A stretch of DNA of 64,000 bases from Myxococcus stipitatus (GCF_021412625.1 NZ_JAKCFI010000001.1:1297428-1361427), one strand, 5' to 3'; positions 11,280-21,190 are shown, counted from the stretch's first letter. A program made the numbers and translations. The notes: a model not told the origin generated them from the sequence alone.

Positions 11280-12419
11280 ATGCCGAATCCCTTCACCGAG
11301 GAACACGAGGCCTTCCGCAAGACGGTGCGAGCCTTCGTGGACAAGGAGATGGCGCCGTACGGGTTGGAGTGGGACCGGGCGGGCATCTTCCCGAGGGAGC
11401 TGTTCAAGAAGTGCGGTGAGCTGGGGTTCCTCGGCATCAACCACGACCCGAGGTACGGCGGCAGCGGTCTGGACTACTGGTACGTGACGGCGTTCTGCGA
11501 GGAGCTCAGCCACGCTCGCAACGCGGGCGTGAACATGGCGCTGCTGGTGCAGAGCCAGATGGCCACGCCCATCATCAACGAGATCGGCACGGACGAGCAG
11601 AAGCGCGAGTTCCTGGAGCCGGCGCTCAAGGGAGAGAAGATCGCCGCGCTGGGCGTGAGCGAGCCGGGGTGTGGCTCGGACGTGGCGAGCCTCAAGACGA
11701 CGGCGCGCCGGGACGGGGATGACTACGTCATCAACGGCTCGAAGATGTGGATCACCAACGGCACGCGGGCGGACTTCATCACCCTGGCGGTGCGCACGGG
11801 CGAGGCGGGCTACGGCGGCATCTCCCTGGTGACGTTCCCCACGGACGTGAAGGGGTTCAGCGTCTCCAAGAAGCTGGACAAGGTGGGCAACCTGTCCTCG
11901 GACACGGCCATCCTCTTCTTCGAGGACTGCCGCATCCCCGCCCGCTACGTGCTGGGCGAGGAGAACGAGGGCTTCTACCACATCATGACGAACTTCCAGG
12001 GCGAGCGCCTGGTGGGCTCCATCACCACGGTGTCCGGCATGGAGCGGATGATGGAGGACGCCATCCAGTACGGCAACGAGCGCGAGGCGTTCGGCAGGCC
12101 GCTGATGAAGTTCCAGGTGTGGCGCCACAAGTTCGTGGAGCACCTGACGGCCATCGAGGCGGCGAAGCGGCTGACGTACCACGCGGTGGACCTCTACGAC
12201 CGGAAGGAGAACCCGGTGAAGGAGATCTCCATGGCGAAGCTGTTCGCCGGCGACCTGGCCCAGCGCGTGGCCTACGACACCCAGCAGTTCTTCGGAGGCA
12301 TGGGCTACATCGAGGAGACGCCCATCGCGCGCATGTGGCGCGACGTGCGCCTCATCACCATCGGCGGCGGCACCTCCGAGGTGATGAAGGAGATCCTCTC
12401 CAAGCTCTACGGCTTCTGA
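11280..12419 (+). CDS. acyl-CoA dehydrogenase
   Basis: A 379-residue FAD-dependent acyl-CoA dehydrogenase, first step of beta-oxidation or branched-acyl breakdown. It has the N-terminal helical domain, the flavin-binding [20 protein letters not shown] and [11 protein letters not shown] strands, and the C-terminal FGRPLMKFQ and [33 protein letters not shown]. The place of the medium-chain catalytic Glu (xEGT) reads GGGT. Members of this subgroup are thought to use a Glu in helix G, as isovaleryl-CoA dehydrogenase does. AGGAGAGG precedes the ATG. It is divergent from the efflux operon and followed by a strong hairpin. Confidence 0.93.
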   Translation: MPNPFTEEHEAFRKTVRAFVDKEMAPYGLEWDRAGIFPRELFKKCGELGFLGINHDPRYGGSGLDYWYVTAFCEELSHARNAGVNMALLVQSQMATPIINEIGTDEQKREFLEPALKGEKIAALGVSEPGCGSDVASLKTTARRDGDDYVINGSKMWITNGTRADFITLAVRTGEAGYGGISLVTFPTDVKGFSVSKKLDKVGNLSSDTAILFFEDCRIPARYVLGEENEGFYHIMTNFQGERLVGSITTVSGMERMMEDAIQYGNEREAFGRPLMKFQVWRHKFVEHLTAIEAAKRLTYHAVDLYDRKENPVKEISMAKLFAGDLAQRVAYDTQQFFGGMGYIEETPIARMWRDVRLITIGGGTSEVMKEILSKLYGF

Positions 12420-12433
12420 GTCGGCAGGGCCCA

Positions 12434-12464
12434 CCGCGCGCCGGTCGCCAGCCGCGGCGCGCGG
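12434..12464. terminator. hairpin after acyl-CoA dehydrogenase
   Basis: Perfect 9-bp arms CCGCGCGCC (12434-12442) and GGCGCGCGG (12456-12464) with a 13-nt loop, 15 bp after the stop. No T-tract follows. Confidence 0.5.
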
Positions 12465-12496
12465 GGTTGGGGTAGGGTGTCGTCACGGAGGTCGTG

Positions 12497-13093
12497 ATGA
12501 CGCCCCTGATGACGGCGAGCGTGGCGTGGTACGTGACGGGCCGCTTCTATCTCTCGTCCGAGGACGCGACGCTCCAGGACCTGGGCTACTTCCTCCACCT
12601 GGAGGGGTTGCCCGGGTCGCTGTTCGAGGACCCGAGCGGGAAGGTGGGCGAGGCGACCGCGCGCCTGACGTTCCGCTCCACGCCGTTCAAGCCCATCACC
12701 GTGACCAACGGCGGGCTGACCCTGGGGCGCGACCCGGTGGGGGACTTCACCGTCTACCTGAAGCAGCCCGGGCACGCCCACGCGGACTTCGCGCGGCCGG
12801 AGACGTTCTCCGACGGGCTCCCCATCGCCACCTTCCGCCGGGCCAGCGTGGTGGTGGGCGGCGCGTTCAGCGCGGGGAGCCGGGCGCTGTCGCTCAACGT
12901 CTTCACAGCCCGCCTGGTGTGGAGCGCGGAGTTCGAGCTGGAGGGCCGGCTGTATGACCTGAAGGCGCTGCTGCCCGACGGCATCACCCAGTGGGGCGAG
13001 GCGGGCCCGGAGCCCATCGCGGACCCGCCGAAGGGCTTCTCGGTGGTGCAGCCCTTCCTCGGCTCGGCGGTGGCCCTGGGCGGCGGGCGGTGA
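12497..13093 (+). CDS. hypothetical protein, beta-rich
   Basis: A 198-residue protein I cannot assign. GGAGG is 5 nt before the ATG at 12497; the GTG one codon earlier is too close to it. There is no signal peptide or membrane helix. Alternating hydrophobic strands (VAWYVTGRFYLSS, ARLTFRSTPFKPITVTNGG, DFTVYLKQPG, VWSAEFELEGRLYDLKALL) suggest an all-beta fold. The codon use and ribosome site support a real gene. It converges on the small zinc protein at 13103. Confidence 0.7.
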   Translation: MTPLMTASVAWYVTGRFYLSSEDATLQDLGYFLHLEGLPGSLFEDPSGKVGEATARLTFRSTPFKPITVTNGGLTLGRDPVGDFTVYLKQPGHAHADFARPETFSDGLPIATFRRASVVVGGAFSAGSRALSLNVFTARLVWSAEFELEGRLYDLKALLPDGITQWGEAGPEPIADPPKGFSVVQPFLGSAVALGGGR

Positions 13094-13102
13094 GGCGGCG
13101 CG

Positions 13103-13390
13103 TCACTTCTTGCGGAACAGGGCCTCGGCGGCGCTGAGCATCGCGTCGCGGCTGGCCTTCTGGTGCAGGCCGCCCTCGCCAATCTGGAACAGCTCGCAGA
13201 AGTTGGCGCCGTCCTTGTCCGAGGGCACCTCCGCGAAGGGCTCCTTGCACTCCTTGGCCACGCTGGCGTCGTAGTGCCGGCAGTTGCGGCACGAGCGAAT
13301 GTCCTCGTCGCACCGGGGGCACGTATCGCCGCGCCCCACCTGGTTGGCGATGATGTCGAGCGGGTGTCCGCAGTGCGCGCAGCCGGCCAT
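13103..13390 (-). CDS. small cysteine-rich zinc-ribbon protein
   Basis: A 95-residue protein with three CxxC pairs (CAHC at 4-7, CPRC at 24-27, CRNC at 34-37) and further Cys at 48 and 65, a pattern typical of zinc ribbons or a double zinc knuckle. GGAGG is 5 nt before the ATG. The second half (KDGANFCELFQIGEGG) is a helix-turn element with one Cys and may complete a metal site. Function unknown; binding of nucleic acid or protein is possible. Confidence 0.78.
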   Translation of the reverse strand: MAGCAHCGHPLDIIANQVGRGDTCPRCDEDIRSCRNCRHYDASVAKECKEPFAEVPSDKDGANFCELFQIGEGGLHQKASRDAMLSAAEALFRKK

Positions 13391-13449
13391 GGCCACCTCC
13401 ACGAGAGGGCGGGGCCGATTGTGCCAGCGGGGCCGCGAGGCCGCGAGCC

Positions 13450-13869
13450 CTAGCGCTGGAGGCTGGAGACGAGCGTGGGCGAGCGCTCCGAAGCCGAGGG
13501 CCCCGACGGCGGCGCCGCCGCGCGCAGGTCCCCCAGGGCGTCCAGCAGCTGGTCGTCCAGCCGCTTGAGGAGGAAGAAGACGTAGGCGCCCACCAGCGAC
13601 AGGGCCGCGAGCAGCACGCTCAGCATCATCCCCCGCTGCCACAGGTGGGCGTGCTCCAGGACCCCGCGCCGTTCGGCGAACGTCTTGAGCTGCGCGTCCG
13701 CGGCCTTGCCGTCCAGCCGCTGGGCGTACTCCTCCGCCTGGGCCGTGCCGCGCTCCATCAGCCACTGCCCCTGGACCTGCAGGGCGTCCGCCCGGGTGTA
13801 GCAGTAGATGGCAGCCCCCGAGGACAGGAGGGTGATGCACAGCGCCACCGACAAGCTCCGGGTATACAT
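13450..13869 (-). CDS. two-helix inner-membrane protein of unknown function
   Basis: A 139-residue protein with membrane helices at about 5-23 (SVALCITLLSSGAAIYCY) and 80-101 (MMLSVLLAALSLVGAYVFFLL). A charged, probably coiled region of about 55 residues lies between them, and the tail is Pro/Ser-rich. This layout resembles a small sensor-like or scaffold protein without a signalling domain. The ATG at 13869 has GGAGG 8 nt upstream, while the ATG at 13893 has none. It is divergent from rlmE. Confidence 0.7.
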   Translation of the reverse strand: MYTRSLSVALCITLLSSGAAIYCYTRADALQVQGQWLMERGTAQAEEYAQRLDGKAADAQLKTFAERRGVLEHAHLWQRGMMLSVLLAALSLVGAYVFFLLKRLDDQLLDALGDLRAAAPPSGPSASERSPTLVSSLQR

Positions 13870-13968
13870 CTGGACGTCCTCCGGACACGCCATTGCGCGG
13901 GCCCCGACATCCCCGCGACTGCTCCGGCTTCCCGAAGACAGTAGCGGATGGTAGGGACCCCCTCTGAC

Positions 13969-14589
13969 ATGGGCAAGCCCTACCGTCCTAAAGACCACTA
14001 TTTCCAGAAAGCAAAGCAAGAAGGGCTCCGAGCGCGTTCGGCCTTCAAGGTGGACGAGCTCATCAAGCGCTTCCCCATGGTGAAGAAGGGCCATGTGGTG
14101 CTGGACCTGGGCGCGGCGCCGGGGGGCTTCCTGCAAATCCTCGCGGACGCGGTGGGGGGCGCGGGGCGGGTGATTGGCGTGGACATCGTCGCCATCCGGC
14201 CCTTCACCCAGCGGCACGTGCAGACGGCGGTGCTGGACGTGCTGGCGGACGACTTCGACGCGAAGCTCGCGGCGATCTACGACGGGCCGTTCGACGCGGT
14301 CATCTCCGACATGGCGCCCAAGACGAGTGGCATCAAGGCCACGGACGAGGCGCGCAGCCTGCGGCTGGCGGGCAAGGCGCTGGAGGTCGCGGCGACGCGC
14401 GGCCGGCCGGGGTCGTCCTTCGTGGCCAAGGTGTTCATGGGGGGCGACTTCGAGGACTTCCGCAACCAGGTGCGCGCCCTCTTCGAGGAGGTGAAGGTGG
14501 TGCGGCCGGAGGCCACGCGCGGGGCGAGCATGGAGGTCTACCTGGTGGGGCTGCGTCGCAAGGGCGCGGAGCCCGCGCCGGCCTCCTGA
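13969..14589 (+). CDS. rlmE: 23S rRNA 2'-O-methyltransferase RlmE (FtsJ)
   Basis: A 206-residue SAM-dependent methyltransferase that modifies a 23S rRNA uridine (U2552 in E. coli) late in 50S assembly. The N-terminal YRPKDHYFQKAKQEGLRARSAFKV is the family signature and includes the first catalytic Lys. VLDLGAAPGGF binds SAM. The remaining K-D-K-E tetrad sits in ISDMAPKTSG, FVAKVFMGG and ASMEVYLV. The start at 13969 is chosen because homology begins there; an in-frame ATG at 13948 would add seven residues without a ribosome site. Confidence 0.93.
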   Translation: MGKPYRPKDHYFQKAKQEGLRARSAFKVDELIKRFPMVKKGHVVLDLGAAPGGFLQILADAVGGAGRVIGVDIVAIRPFTQRHVQTAVLDVLADDFDAKLAAIYDGPFDAVISDMAPKTSGIKATDEARSLRLAGKALEVAATRGRPGSSFVAKVFMGGDFEDFRNQVRALFEEVKVVRPEATRGASMEVYLVGLRRKGAEPAPAS

Positions 14590-14650
14590 CCTGCCGCGTC
14601 GCGCTGGAAGTGGAACGTCCGGGCGGCGGGCTGTGTCTAGAGTGCCGACC

Positions 14651-17600
14651 ATGCTCGCCGCCTCCTGGAACCGGACACCCTCCCTCGCGCTGTCGCTGTT
14701 TCTATGGCTGTTGACCTCCGTCCCCGCGCAGGGGGCGGCGCCGCCGTCGTGGAAGGCCGTCGACGCGCTGGTGAGCGAACAGAAGTTCGAGTCCGCGGCG
14801 CAGGGCGCGGAGGCCCGCCTCGAGGCCGCGAGGAATGGCCCCGACGAGGCCGAGTGGACCCGGGCGCTGGTGCGCACGGTGCAGCTGCGCGGCGCGCTCC
14901 ATGGCTACGAGACGTCGGTGCGGTTCCTGCGCGACCAGCCGTGGCCGAAGGGGGCGCTGTCCCAGGCCACGTTGAACCTCTACTACGCCAACGCGCTGGC
15001 GACGTACGCGCAGGCGTATTCCTGGGAGGTGCGCAAGCGCGAGCAGGTGGCGTCTTCCGGGCCGGTGGACCTGAAGGCGTGGACGTACGAGCAGATCATC
15101 ACCGAGGCCCAGCGGGCCTACGAGGCCGTCTGGAAGCAGCGGCAGGCGTTCGGTGTCGAGCCGGTGAAGGTGCTCGCCGAGTTCATCGAGCCCAACACGT
15201 ACCCGGCCGGCATCCGCTCCACGCTGCGCGACGCGGTCTCCTATCTGCGCGTGCAGCTGCTCCAGGACAGCGGCCACTGGCGGCCGGAGCACGCCAACGA
15301 GGTGTTCCGTCTGGACCTGGGCTCGCTGCTGGAGGGGACGCCCTCGGTGGAGCTGGCGGACCCCAACATCCATCCGCTCCTGAAGGCGGTCGCGGTGCTG
15401 GGGGACCTGGAGGCCTGGCACCGCGCGGCGGGGCGGCGCGAGGCGGCGTTGGAGGCCAGGCTGCGCCGCTACGAGGTGCTGCACCGGCACTTCTCGGACG
15501 AGGGGGACCGCGCCCGGCTGCGCCAGCACATGGCCGCGCACCTGACGTCGTTCCAGGACGTGCCCTGGTGGTCGATGGGGCAGGGGCTCCTGGCGGACCT
15601 GGAGCGCGAGGCGGGCCACCTGGTGAAGGCGCGGCAGGTGGCGTTCGCGGGGCAGCAGCGGTTCCCGGACTCGGTGGGGGCCGTGCGGTGTCGAACCATC
15701 GTGGCGCAGCTCGAGGCGCCGGACTTCACGCTCGCGGGCATCACGATGGATGGCCCCGAGCGCCGCTCGATCGAGGTCACGCACCGCAACGTCTCCACGC
15801 TGTACTTCCGCGCCTACGCGGTGGACGTGGAGGCCCGGCTCAAGAAGCTCCAGGCGTCCTCGGACCTGAGCGAGCTGCCCACCGACGGTGAGCTGCGGGG
15901 CTACCTCAAGAGCCGCAAGCCCGTCGCCACGTGGACCACGCAGCTGCCCGCGACGAGCGACCTGGCCCAGCACCGCACCTTCGTAACGCCGCCGCTGAAG
16001 GCCTCCGGCACCTACGCCATCATCGCCTCCGCCGACCCGAGCTTCCGCGAGGAGGCCAACCGCGCGCAGGGCGTCTACCTCTCCATCGTCCCCTGGGTGG
16101 CCATCGCCCAGGGTGGCCAGGGCTCCGCGTTGGAGGTCCGCGTCCTGAAGGGGGATACGGGAGCCCCGCTGTCGGAGACGCTCGTGCGGCTGTTCCTCGT
16201 GGACTACCGCACGGGGCTGCGCGAGGTGGCGCGCGCGAGCAGCAACCCCCAGGGCGAGGTGTCCTTCGCCTCTGCGCCCGGGTCGGACTACCGCTACTAC
16301 CGCGTGGTGGTGGGGCAGGGGCGCGAGGCGCGGATGCTGCCGTCGGGTCTGAACGCCTACGGGCGCGAGCGCGAACGGGAGACGCGCTCCTCGCTCGTGT
16401 TCACGGACCGCAGCGTCTACCGGCCGCTGCAGAAGTTGCAGTGGAAGGTGGTGGCCTTCCGCGGGCGAGGGGACCAGGCGCGCTTCCAGACGCGCCCGGA
16501 CGAGCGGCTCGTCGTGTCATTGATGGACCCCAACTACCAGGAGGTGGCGAAGCGCGAGGTGCGCACCAACGCGTTCGGCACGGCGGCGGGCGAGTTCACC
16601 ATCCCCACCGGTCGCGTGCTCGGGGCGTGGTCGCTGCGCGTGGACTCGGGTGGGGTCACGACGGTGCGCGTGGAGGAGTACAAGCGTCCCACCTTCGAGG
16701 TCACCCTGAAGGACCCGGAGGGGCCGCTGCGGCTCAACCGTCCGGCCCGCTTCAAGGGCGAGGCGCGGTACTACTTCGGACTGCCCGTGGCGTCCGGCAC
16801 GGTGCGCTGGCGCGCCTTTCGCGAGCCCGTGTTCCCCTTCTGGTGGGGTTGGCACCGGGACTTCATTCCCCGGCAGCGGCAGATGGTGGCCGCCGGCACG
16901 TCGTCGTTGACGGAGGATGGCTCCTTCCCGGTCGAGTTCACGCCCGAGGCCGACGAGCGCGCCGCGGGCTCGGCGGACGTCACGTGGCGCTATCGCGTCG
17001 AAGTGGACGCGACGGACGAGGGCGGCGAGACGCGCTCGGCGGAGCGGGCCTTCCGCCTCGGCTTCGTCGCTGTGGAGGGACGCGTCGACCTGGACGAGGG
17101 CTTCCTGCGCGAGGGGGCCCCGGCGGAGGTGCGCCTGTTGCGGTCCTCCCTGGATGGCGTGCCCCAGGCCGGCGCGGGGCGCTGGCGGCTGGTCGCGCTC
17201 CAGCAGCCGAAGCAGCCGCTGCTCCCCGCCGACGAGCCCCTCGTCCAGCCTCCCGAGAAGAAGGATCCGGACGCGGTGCGCATGCCGACCCCGGGTGACG
17301 CGCTCCGGCCCCGTTGGTCGAGCGAGTACGACTTCCAGGCCACGCTGACGACCTGGGCGGATGGCGCGGAGAAGGCGAAGGGTGAGGTCCGCCACGACGC
17401 CCAGGGCATCGCGCGCGTGAAGCTCCCCGCCCTGGGGGCGGGCGCCTACCGGTTGCACTACGAGACGACGGACGCGTTCGGCAAGACGTTCACGGTGAAG
17501 CGGGAGTTGTTGGTGGCTGGCGCGAGTGCCCCCGTGGCGCTCCCCGCGGCGCTGGTGCTGGAGAAGTCGACGGTGCGAGTGGGAGACGTGGCGCGCCTGT

Positions 17601-20600
17601 TGACCCTCTCCGGCTTCGAGGGACAGCCCCTGGTGCTGGACCTGTATCAGGGCGAGAAGCGCGTGCTGCGCAAGCCGCTGGTGGCGGGGAAGACTCCCGC
17701 CGTCGTCGAGGTGCCGGTGACGGAGGCGCTGCGCGGTGGCTTCACCGCCGTGCTGGTGGCCGTGCGCGACTGGCAGCTCATGCGCTTCAGCGAGCAGGTG
17801 TTCGTCCCCTTCGACGACAAGGAGCTGAGCCTCGAGTTCTCCACGTTCCGCGACAAGCTGCGCCCGGGCGGCAAGGAGACCTGGCGCGTGAAGGTCACGG
17901 GGCCCCAGGGCGCGAAGGTGGAGGCGGGGGCGGCCGAGCTGCTCGCGTATATGTACGACCAGTCCCTCGACCTGTTCATGAAGCATGCGCCCCCGTCGGT
18001 GGCGACGCTGTATCCGCAGCGCACGACCTCGGGCTCCTTCGAGTCGTCGCTCGTCGCGGCGGACACGATGTGGATCATCTCCGACCGCTACGGCGAGACC
18101 CCGATGTGGGGACCTCCGGAGCAGGATCGCCTCAAGTTCGAGGAGGGCTATGGCCTGGGAGGGCCGGGTGCTCGCTACATGTACGGCTACGGCATGGGCG
18201 AACCGAGGCGCCAGGCCGCGCTCATGCAGCGGAGCGCGCCGAGCGAGGCCAAGGCGAAGAAGGAGGCGGGAGCGCCGCCCCCTCCGCCCCCTGCTCCCGC
18301 GATGCCCATGCAGGAGGAGGTCGAGAGCGACGCCCTGGCGAAGCCCGACGCGCAAGGGGGCCGCGAGCCGGCGCCCGCGGAGGCCAGCGCGTCACTGCGT
18401 TCCAACTTCTCGGAGACGGCGTTCTGGGTGCCGCAGCTGCTGACCGACGCGGATGGCTCCGCGACGCTGGAGTTCACCGTGCCCGACTCGGTGACGGCCT
18501 GGAGTGTCTGGGTGCACGGCGTCACCCGGGACTTGAAGGGCGGCTCCGCGCAGCGCATGAGCCGCAGCGTGAAGGAGCTGATGGTGCGGCCGTACGTGCC
18601 GCGCTTCCTGCGAGAGGGTGACCGGGCGGTGTTGGAGGTGGTGGTGAACAACGCGGGCGAGAAGGCGCAGCAGGGAACGCTCACGCTGGACATCGTGGAC
18701 GCGCAGACGCGCAAGAGCCTGCTCTCGGACTTCGGTGTGAAGGGGGCGTCGCAGTCCTTCGACGTGGCCCCGGGCAAGGGCACGCATCTGCGCTTCCCCC
18801 TCACCACGCCCGCGAGGGTGGGGCAGGTGGCCTTCCGCGTGGAGGCTCGCGCCGGCAACCTGAGCGACGGCGAGCTGCGCCCGCTCCCGGTGCTGCCCGG
18901 CCGGGTGCACCTGGCGCAGTCGCGCTTCGTCACGCTGAAGGGCAAGGACTCGAAGACGATGCGCTTCGACGACCTGAAGCAGGGCGGAGACCCCACGCGC
19001 ATCAACGAGCAGCTCGTCGTCACCGTGGACACGCAGCTGTTCTACTCCGCGCTCCAGGCGGTGCCGTACCTGGTGGATTATCCCTACGAGTGCTCGGAGC
19101 AGACGCTCAACCGCTTCGTGTCGTCGGGCATCCTCACCAGTCTCTACGGGCGCTATCCCGCGGTGGCGAAGATGGCGAAGGAGCTGAGCCAGCGAGAGAC
19201 GCGGTTCGAGACCTGGGACTCGGTGGACCCGAACCGGAAGATGGCGCTGGAGGAGTCGCCCTGGCTGGAGCTGGCCAAGGGCGGCGCCGAATCCGACGCC
19301 GGGCTGGTCAAGGTGCTGGACCCGAAGGTGGCGACCGCCGAGCGTGACGCCGCGCTGGCGAAGCTGCGCAAGGCGCAGACGGCGAGCGGAGGCTTCCCGT
19401 GGTGGCCGGGCGGCCCTCCCTCTCCGTACATGACGCTTTACGTCGTCCACGGCCTGTCGCGCGCCTTGGAGTACGGCGTGCCCGTCCCCGCGGAGATGAC
19501 CCGCGAGGCCTGGGGCTATCTGGCCCGGCACTACCGCGAGGAGTACCTCGGCAAGCGGATGGCGAAGGACGCGGATTGGGAGTTCATCACCTTCCTCAAC
19601 TTCGTCGCCTCCGCCTATCCGGACGCCGGCTACACGGGGGACGCGCTCACGGCCGCGGACCGCGAGAAGATGCTCGCCTTCAGCTACAAGCACTGGAAGC
19701 AGCATTCGCCCCTGCTCAAGGGCTACCTGGCGCTGACACTGAAGCGGGCGGGCCGGAGCGCGGACGCGCTGCGTGTCTGGGACAGCGTGATGGACTCGGC
19801 GAAGACGAGCCCCGACCTGGGGACGTACTGGGCGCCCGAGGACCGCAGCTGGCTCTGGTACAACGACACCACGGAGACCCACGCCTTCGCGCTGCGCACG
19901 TTGACGGAGCTGGCGCCCAAGGACGCGCGACGCGAGGGGCTGGTGCAGTGGCTCCTGCTCGACAAGAAGCTCAACCATTGGAAGTCCACGCGCGCCACCG
20001 CGGAGGCCATCTACGCGCTGGTGAAGTACCTGGAGGCGGAAGGGGCGCTGGGCGTGCGCGAGGACGCGCAGGTGACGGTGGGCCCCCGTGTCACGCGGAT
20101 GGAGTTCTCGCCGGAGGTGTACACCGGCAAGAAGAACCAGGTGGTGGTGCCGGGGCCGGAGCTCCAACCGGAGACGATGAGCACGGTGGTGGTGTCGAAG
20201 TCGACGCCTGGCTTCGCCTTCGCCTCGGCCACGTGGCACTTCTCGACGGAGAAGCTGCCGGAGGAGGACCGTGGCGACTTCTTCCAGGTGTCGCGACGCT
20301 ATTTCCTGCGCGCGAGAGAGGGGCGCGAGGTGGTGCTCCGGCCGCTGTCCGAGGGCGCGGCGCTCGCCCCGGGAGACGAGGTGGAGGTCCAGCTGTCACT
20401 GCGCTCGAAGCACGCGGCGGAGTACGTCCACCTGAGGGACCCTCGCGCGGCGGGGCTGGAGCCGGAGAGCGTCCAGTCCCGTCACAAGTGGGACCTGGGC
20501 ATCGTCTGGTACGAGGAGACGCGCGACGCGAACACCAACTTCTTCTTCGAATGGCTGCCCGCGGGTGAATACACCTTCAAGTACCGCCTGCGCGCGAACA

Positions 20601-20707
20601 TGGCGGGCACCTTCCGCGTGGGCCCCGCCACCGTGCAGTCCATGTACGCGCCGGAGTTCACCGCGTACTCGACCGGGGCCGTGCTGTCCGTGACGTCGGC
20701 GAAGTAG
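14651..20707 (+). CDS. bacterial alpha-2-macroglobulin family protein with thioester motif
   Basis: A 2018-residue envelope protein thought to trap proteases through a bait region and a reactive thioester. The order is: signal peptide (LALSLFLWLLTSVPAQGA, no lipobox); about 330 helical residues; macroglobulin beta domains; FTDRSVYRPLQKLQWKVVAF (MG3-like); the A2M domain starting near RSNFSETAFWVPQLLTDADG; the thioester domain with ECSEQ (Cys1481, Gln1484); and a C-terminal receptor-binding-like domain. Both thioester residues are intact, unlike YfaS-type paralogues. A Gly/Tyr-, Ala- and Pro-rich insert near residues 1175-1240 may be the bait. No penicillin-binding protein 1C gene is adjacent. 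Confidence 0.92.
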   Translation: MLAASWNRTPSLALSLFLWLLTSVPAQGAAPPSWKAVDALVSEQKFESAAQGAEARLEAARNGPDEAEWTRALVRTVQLRGALHGYETSVRFLRDQPWPKGALSQATLNLYYANALATYAQAYSWEVRKREQVASSGPVDLKAWTYEQIITEAQRAYEAVWKQRQAFGVEPVKVLAEFIEPNTYPAGIRSTLRDAVSYLRVQLLQDSGHWRPEHANEVFRLDLGSLLEGTPSVELADPNIHPLLKAVAVLGDLEAWHRAAGRREAALEARLRRYEVLHRHFSDEGDRARLRQHMAAHLTSFQDVPWWSMGQGLLADLEREAGHLVKARQVAFAGQQRFPDSVGAVRCRTIVAQLEAPDFTLAGITMDGPERRSIEVTHRNVSTLYFRAYAVDVEARLKKLQASSDLSELPTDGELRGYLKSRKPVATWTTQLPATSDLAQHRTFVTPPLKASGTYAIIASADPSFREEANRAQGVYLSIVPWVAIAQGGQGSALEVRVLKGDTGAPLSETLVRLFLVDYRTGLREVARASSNPQGEVSFASAPGSDYRYYRVVVGQGREARMLPSGLNAYGRERERETRSSLVFTDRSVYRPLQKLQWKVVAFRGRGDQARFQTRPDERLVVSLMDPNYQEVAKREVRTNAFGTAAGEFTIPTGRVLGAWSLRVDSGGVTTVRVEEYKRPTFEVTLKDPEGPLRLNRPARFKGEARYYFGLPVASGTVRWRAFREPVFPFWWGWHRDFIPRQRQMVAAGTSSLTEDGSFPVEFTPEADERAAGSADVTWRYRVEVDATDEGGETRSAERAFRLGFVAVEGRVDLDEGFLREGAPAEVRLLRSSLDGVPQAGAGRWRLVALQQPKQPLLPADEPLVQPPEKKDPDAVRMPTPGDALRPRWSSEYDFQATLTTWADGAEKAKGEVRHDAQGIARVKLPALGAGAYRLHYETTDAFGKTFTVKRELLVAGASAPVALPAALVLEKSTVRVGDVARLLTLSGFEGQPLVLDLYQGEKRVLRKPLVAGKTPAVVEVPVTEALRGGFTAVLVAVRDWQLMRFSEQVFVPFDDKELSLEFSTFRDKLRPGGKETWRVKVTGPQGAKVEAGAAELLAYMYDQSLDLFMKHAPPSVATLYPQRTTSGSFESSLVAADTMWIISDRYGETPMWGPPEQDRLKFEEGYGLGGPGARYMYGYGMGEPRRQAALMQRSAPSEAKAKKEAGAPPPPPPAPAMPMQEEVESDALAKPDAQGGREPAPAEASASLRSNFSETAFWVPQLLTDADGSATLEFTVPDSVTAWSVWVHGVTRDLKGGSAQRMSRSVKELMVRPYVPRFLREGDRAVLEVVVNNAGEKAQQGTLTLDIVDAQTRKSLLSDFGVKGASQSFDVAPGKGTHLRFPLTTPARVGQVAFRVEARAGNLSDGELRPLPVLPGRVHLAQSRFVTLKGKDSKTMRFDDLKQGGDPTRINEQLVVTVDTQLFYSALQAVPYLVDYPYECSEQTLNRFVSSGILTSLYGRYPAVAKMAKELSQRETRFETWDSVDPNRKMALEESPWLELAKGGAESDAGLVKVLDPKVATAERDAALAKLRKAQTASGGFPWWPGGPPSPYMTLYVVHGLSRALEYGVPVPAEMTREAWGYLARHYREEYLGKRMAKDADWEFITFLNFVASAYPDAGYTGDALTAADREKMLAFSYKHWKQHSPLLKGYLALTLKRAGRSADALRVWDSVMDSAKTSPDLGTYWAPEDRSWLWYNDTTETHAFALRTLTELAPKDARREGLVQWLLLDKKLNHWKSTRATAEAIYALVKYLEAEGALGVREDAQVTVGPRVTRMEFSPEVYTGKKNQVVVPGPELQPETMSTVVVSKSTPGFAFASATWHFSTEKLPEEDRGDFFQVSRRYFLRAREGREVVLRPLSEGAALAPGDEVEVQLSLRSKHAAEYVHLRDPRAAGLEPESVQSRHKWDLGIVWYEETRDANTNFFFEWLPAGEYTFKYRLRANMAGTFRVGPATVQSMYAPEFTAYSTGAVLSVTSAK

Positions 20708-20716
20708 GCCCGTCTG

Positions 20717-20766
20717 GCCCCACGAACGCTCGTCCATGGCCGTGCGCCTGGACGTGTTCGTGGGGC
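20717..20766 (+). terminator. hairpin after alpha-2-macroglobulin gene
   Basis: Perfect 11-bp arms GCCCCACGAAC (20717-20727) and GTTCGTGGGGC (20756-20766). An inner CGTCC/GGACG pair (20731-20735, 20750-20754) extends the stem. It starts 10 bp after the stop codon. Confidence 0.6.
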
Positions 20767-20837
20767 GCGCGGACCGGCGCGCCGGGTTTGATTCCGGCAG
20801 GGCCGTCGTTGTCCGTGCCCGAGCGTCGAGAACCGGG

Positions 20838-20864
20838 GGCGCCTCGTAAGAGGGACGAGGCGCC
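20838..20864. repeat. perfect 10-bp hairpin in gene-free region
   Basis: GGCGCCTCGT (20838-20847), a 7-nt loop, then ACGAGGCGCC (20855-20864). It may be a second terminator or part of the repeat-rich block that fills 20708-21263. Confidence 0.5.
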
Positions 20865-20950
20865 GGCCATCGGCGACGTGCCGACGTCGCATCCCGAGGC
20901 GGAGCGGGCCTCTCGTGGTCCGCTCCTTGTCTCAGCGCGATGCCGGGATT

Positions 20951-21190
20951 GAGGATGACGCCAGGGCCCTCAAGGACGTGTCGCGGCGAGGGCTGCGTGC
21001 CATCCACGGGCGTGGAGGTTCGCCTCACGCCGGAGCCGTGCGCGGCGGAGCATCCTCCAAGGGGCGGCTCCTTGCCCCGGTGCGACGCCTCGAACCGAGG
21101 ATGACGACACGGCCCCCGAGGCCGTGTCGCGGCGCGGGGGCACGTGCCATCCCAGGTCGTGGAGGTTCGCCTCACGCCGGAGCCGTGCCT
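20951..21190. repeat. direct repeat pair in the 556-bp gene-free stretch
   Basis: Two diverged copies of about 93 bp (20951-21043 and 21097-21190) both start with GAGGATGACG and share a GTGTCGCGGCG core. They end in a 31-bp identical segment at 21011-21041 and 21158-21188 (begins CGTGGAGGTTCGCC, ends GGAGCCGTGC). The spacing is 146-147 bp. No coding frame with a ribosome site or recognisable product covers the region 20708-21263, so I call it noncoding repeat sequence. It could be a dispersed genomic repeat family. Confidence 0.6.

Noticed and set aside
11280..12419. Loss of the catalytic Glu (GGGT for EGT) read as an inactive acyl-CoA dehydrogenase
   Set aside because: The GGGT form is common in an active subgroup whose base lies elsewhere, so inactivation is not supported.
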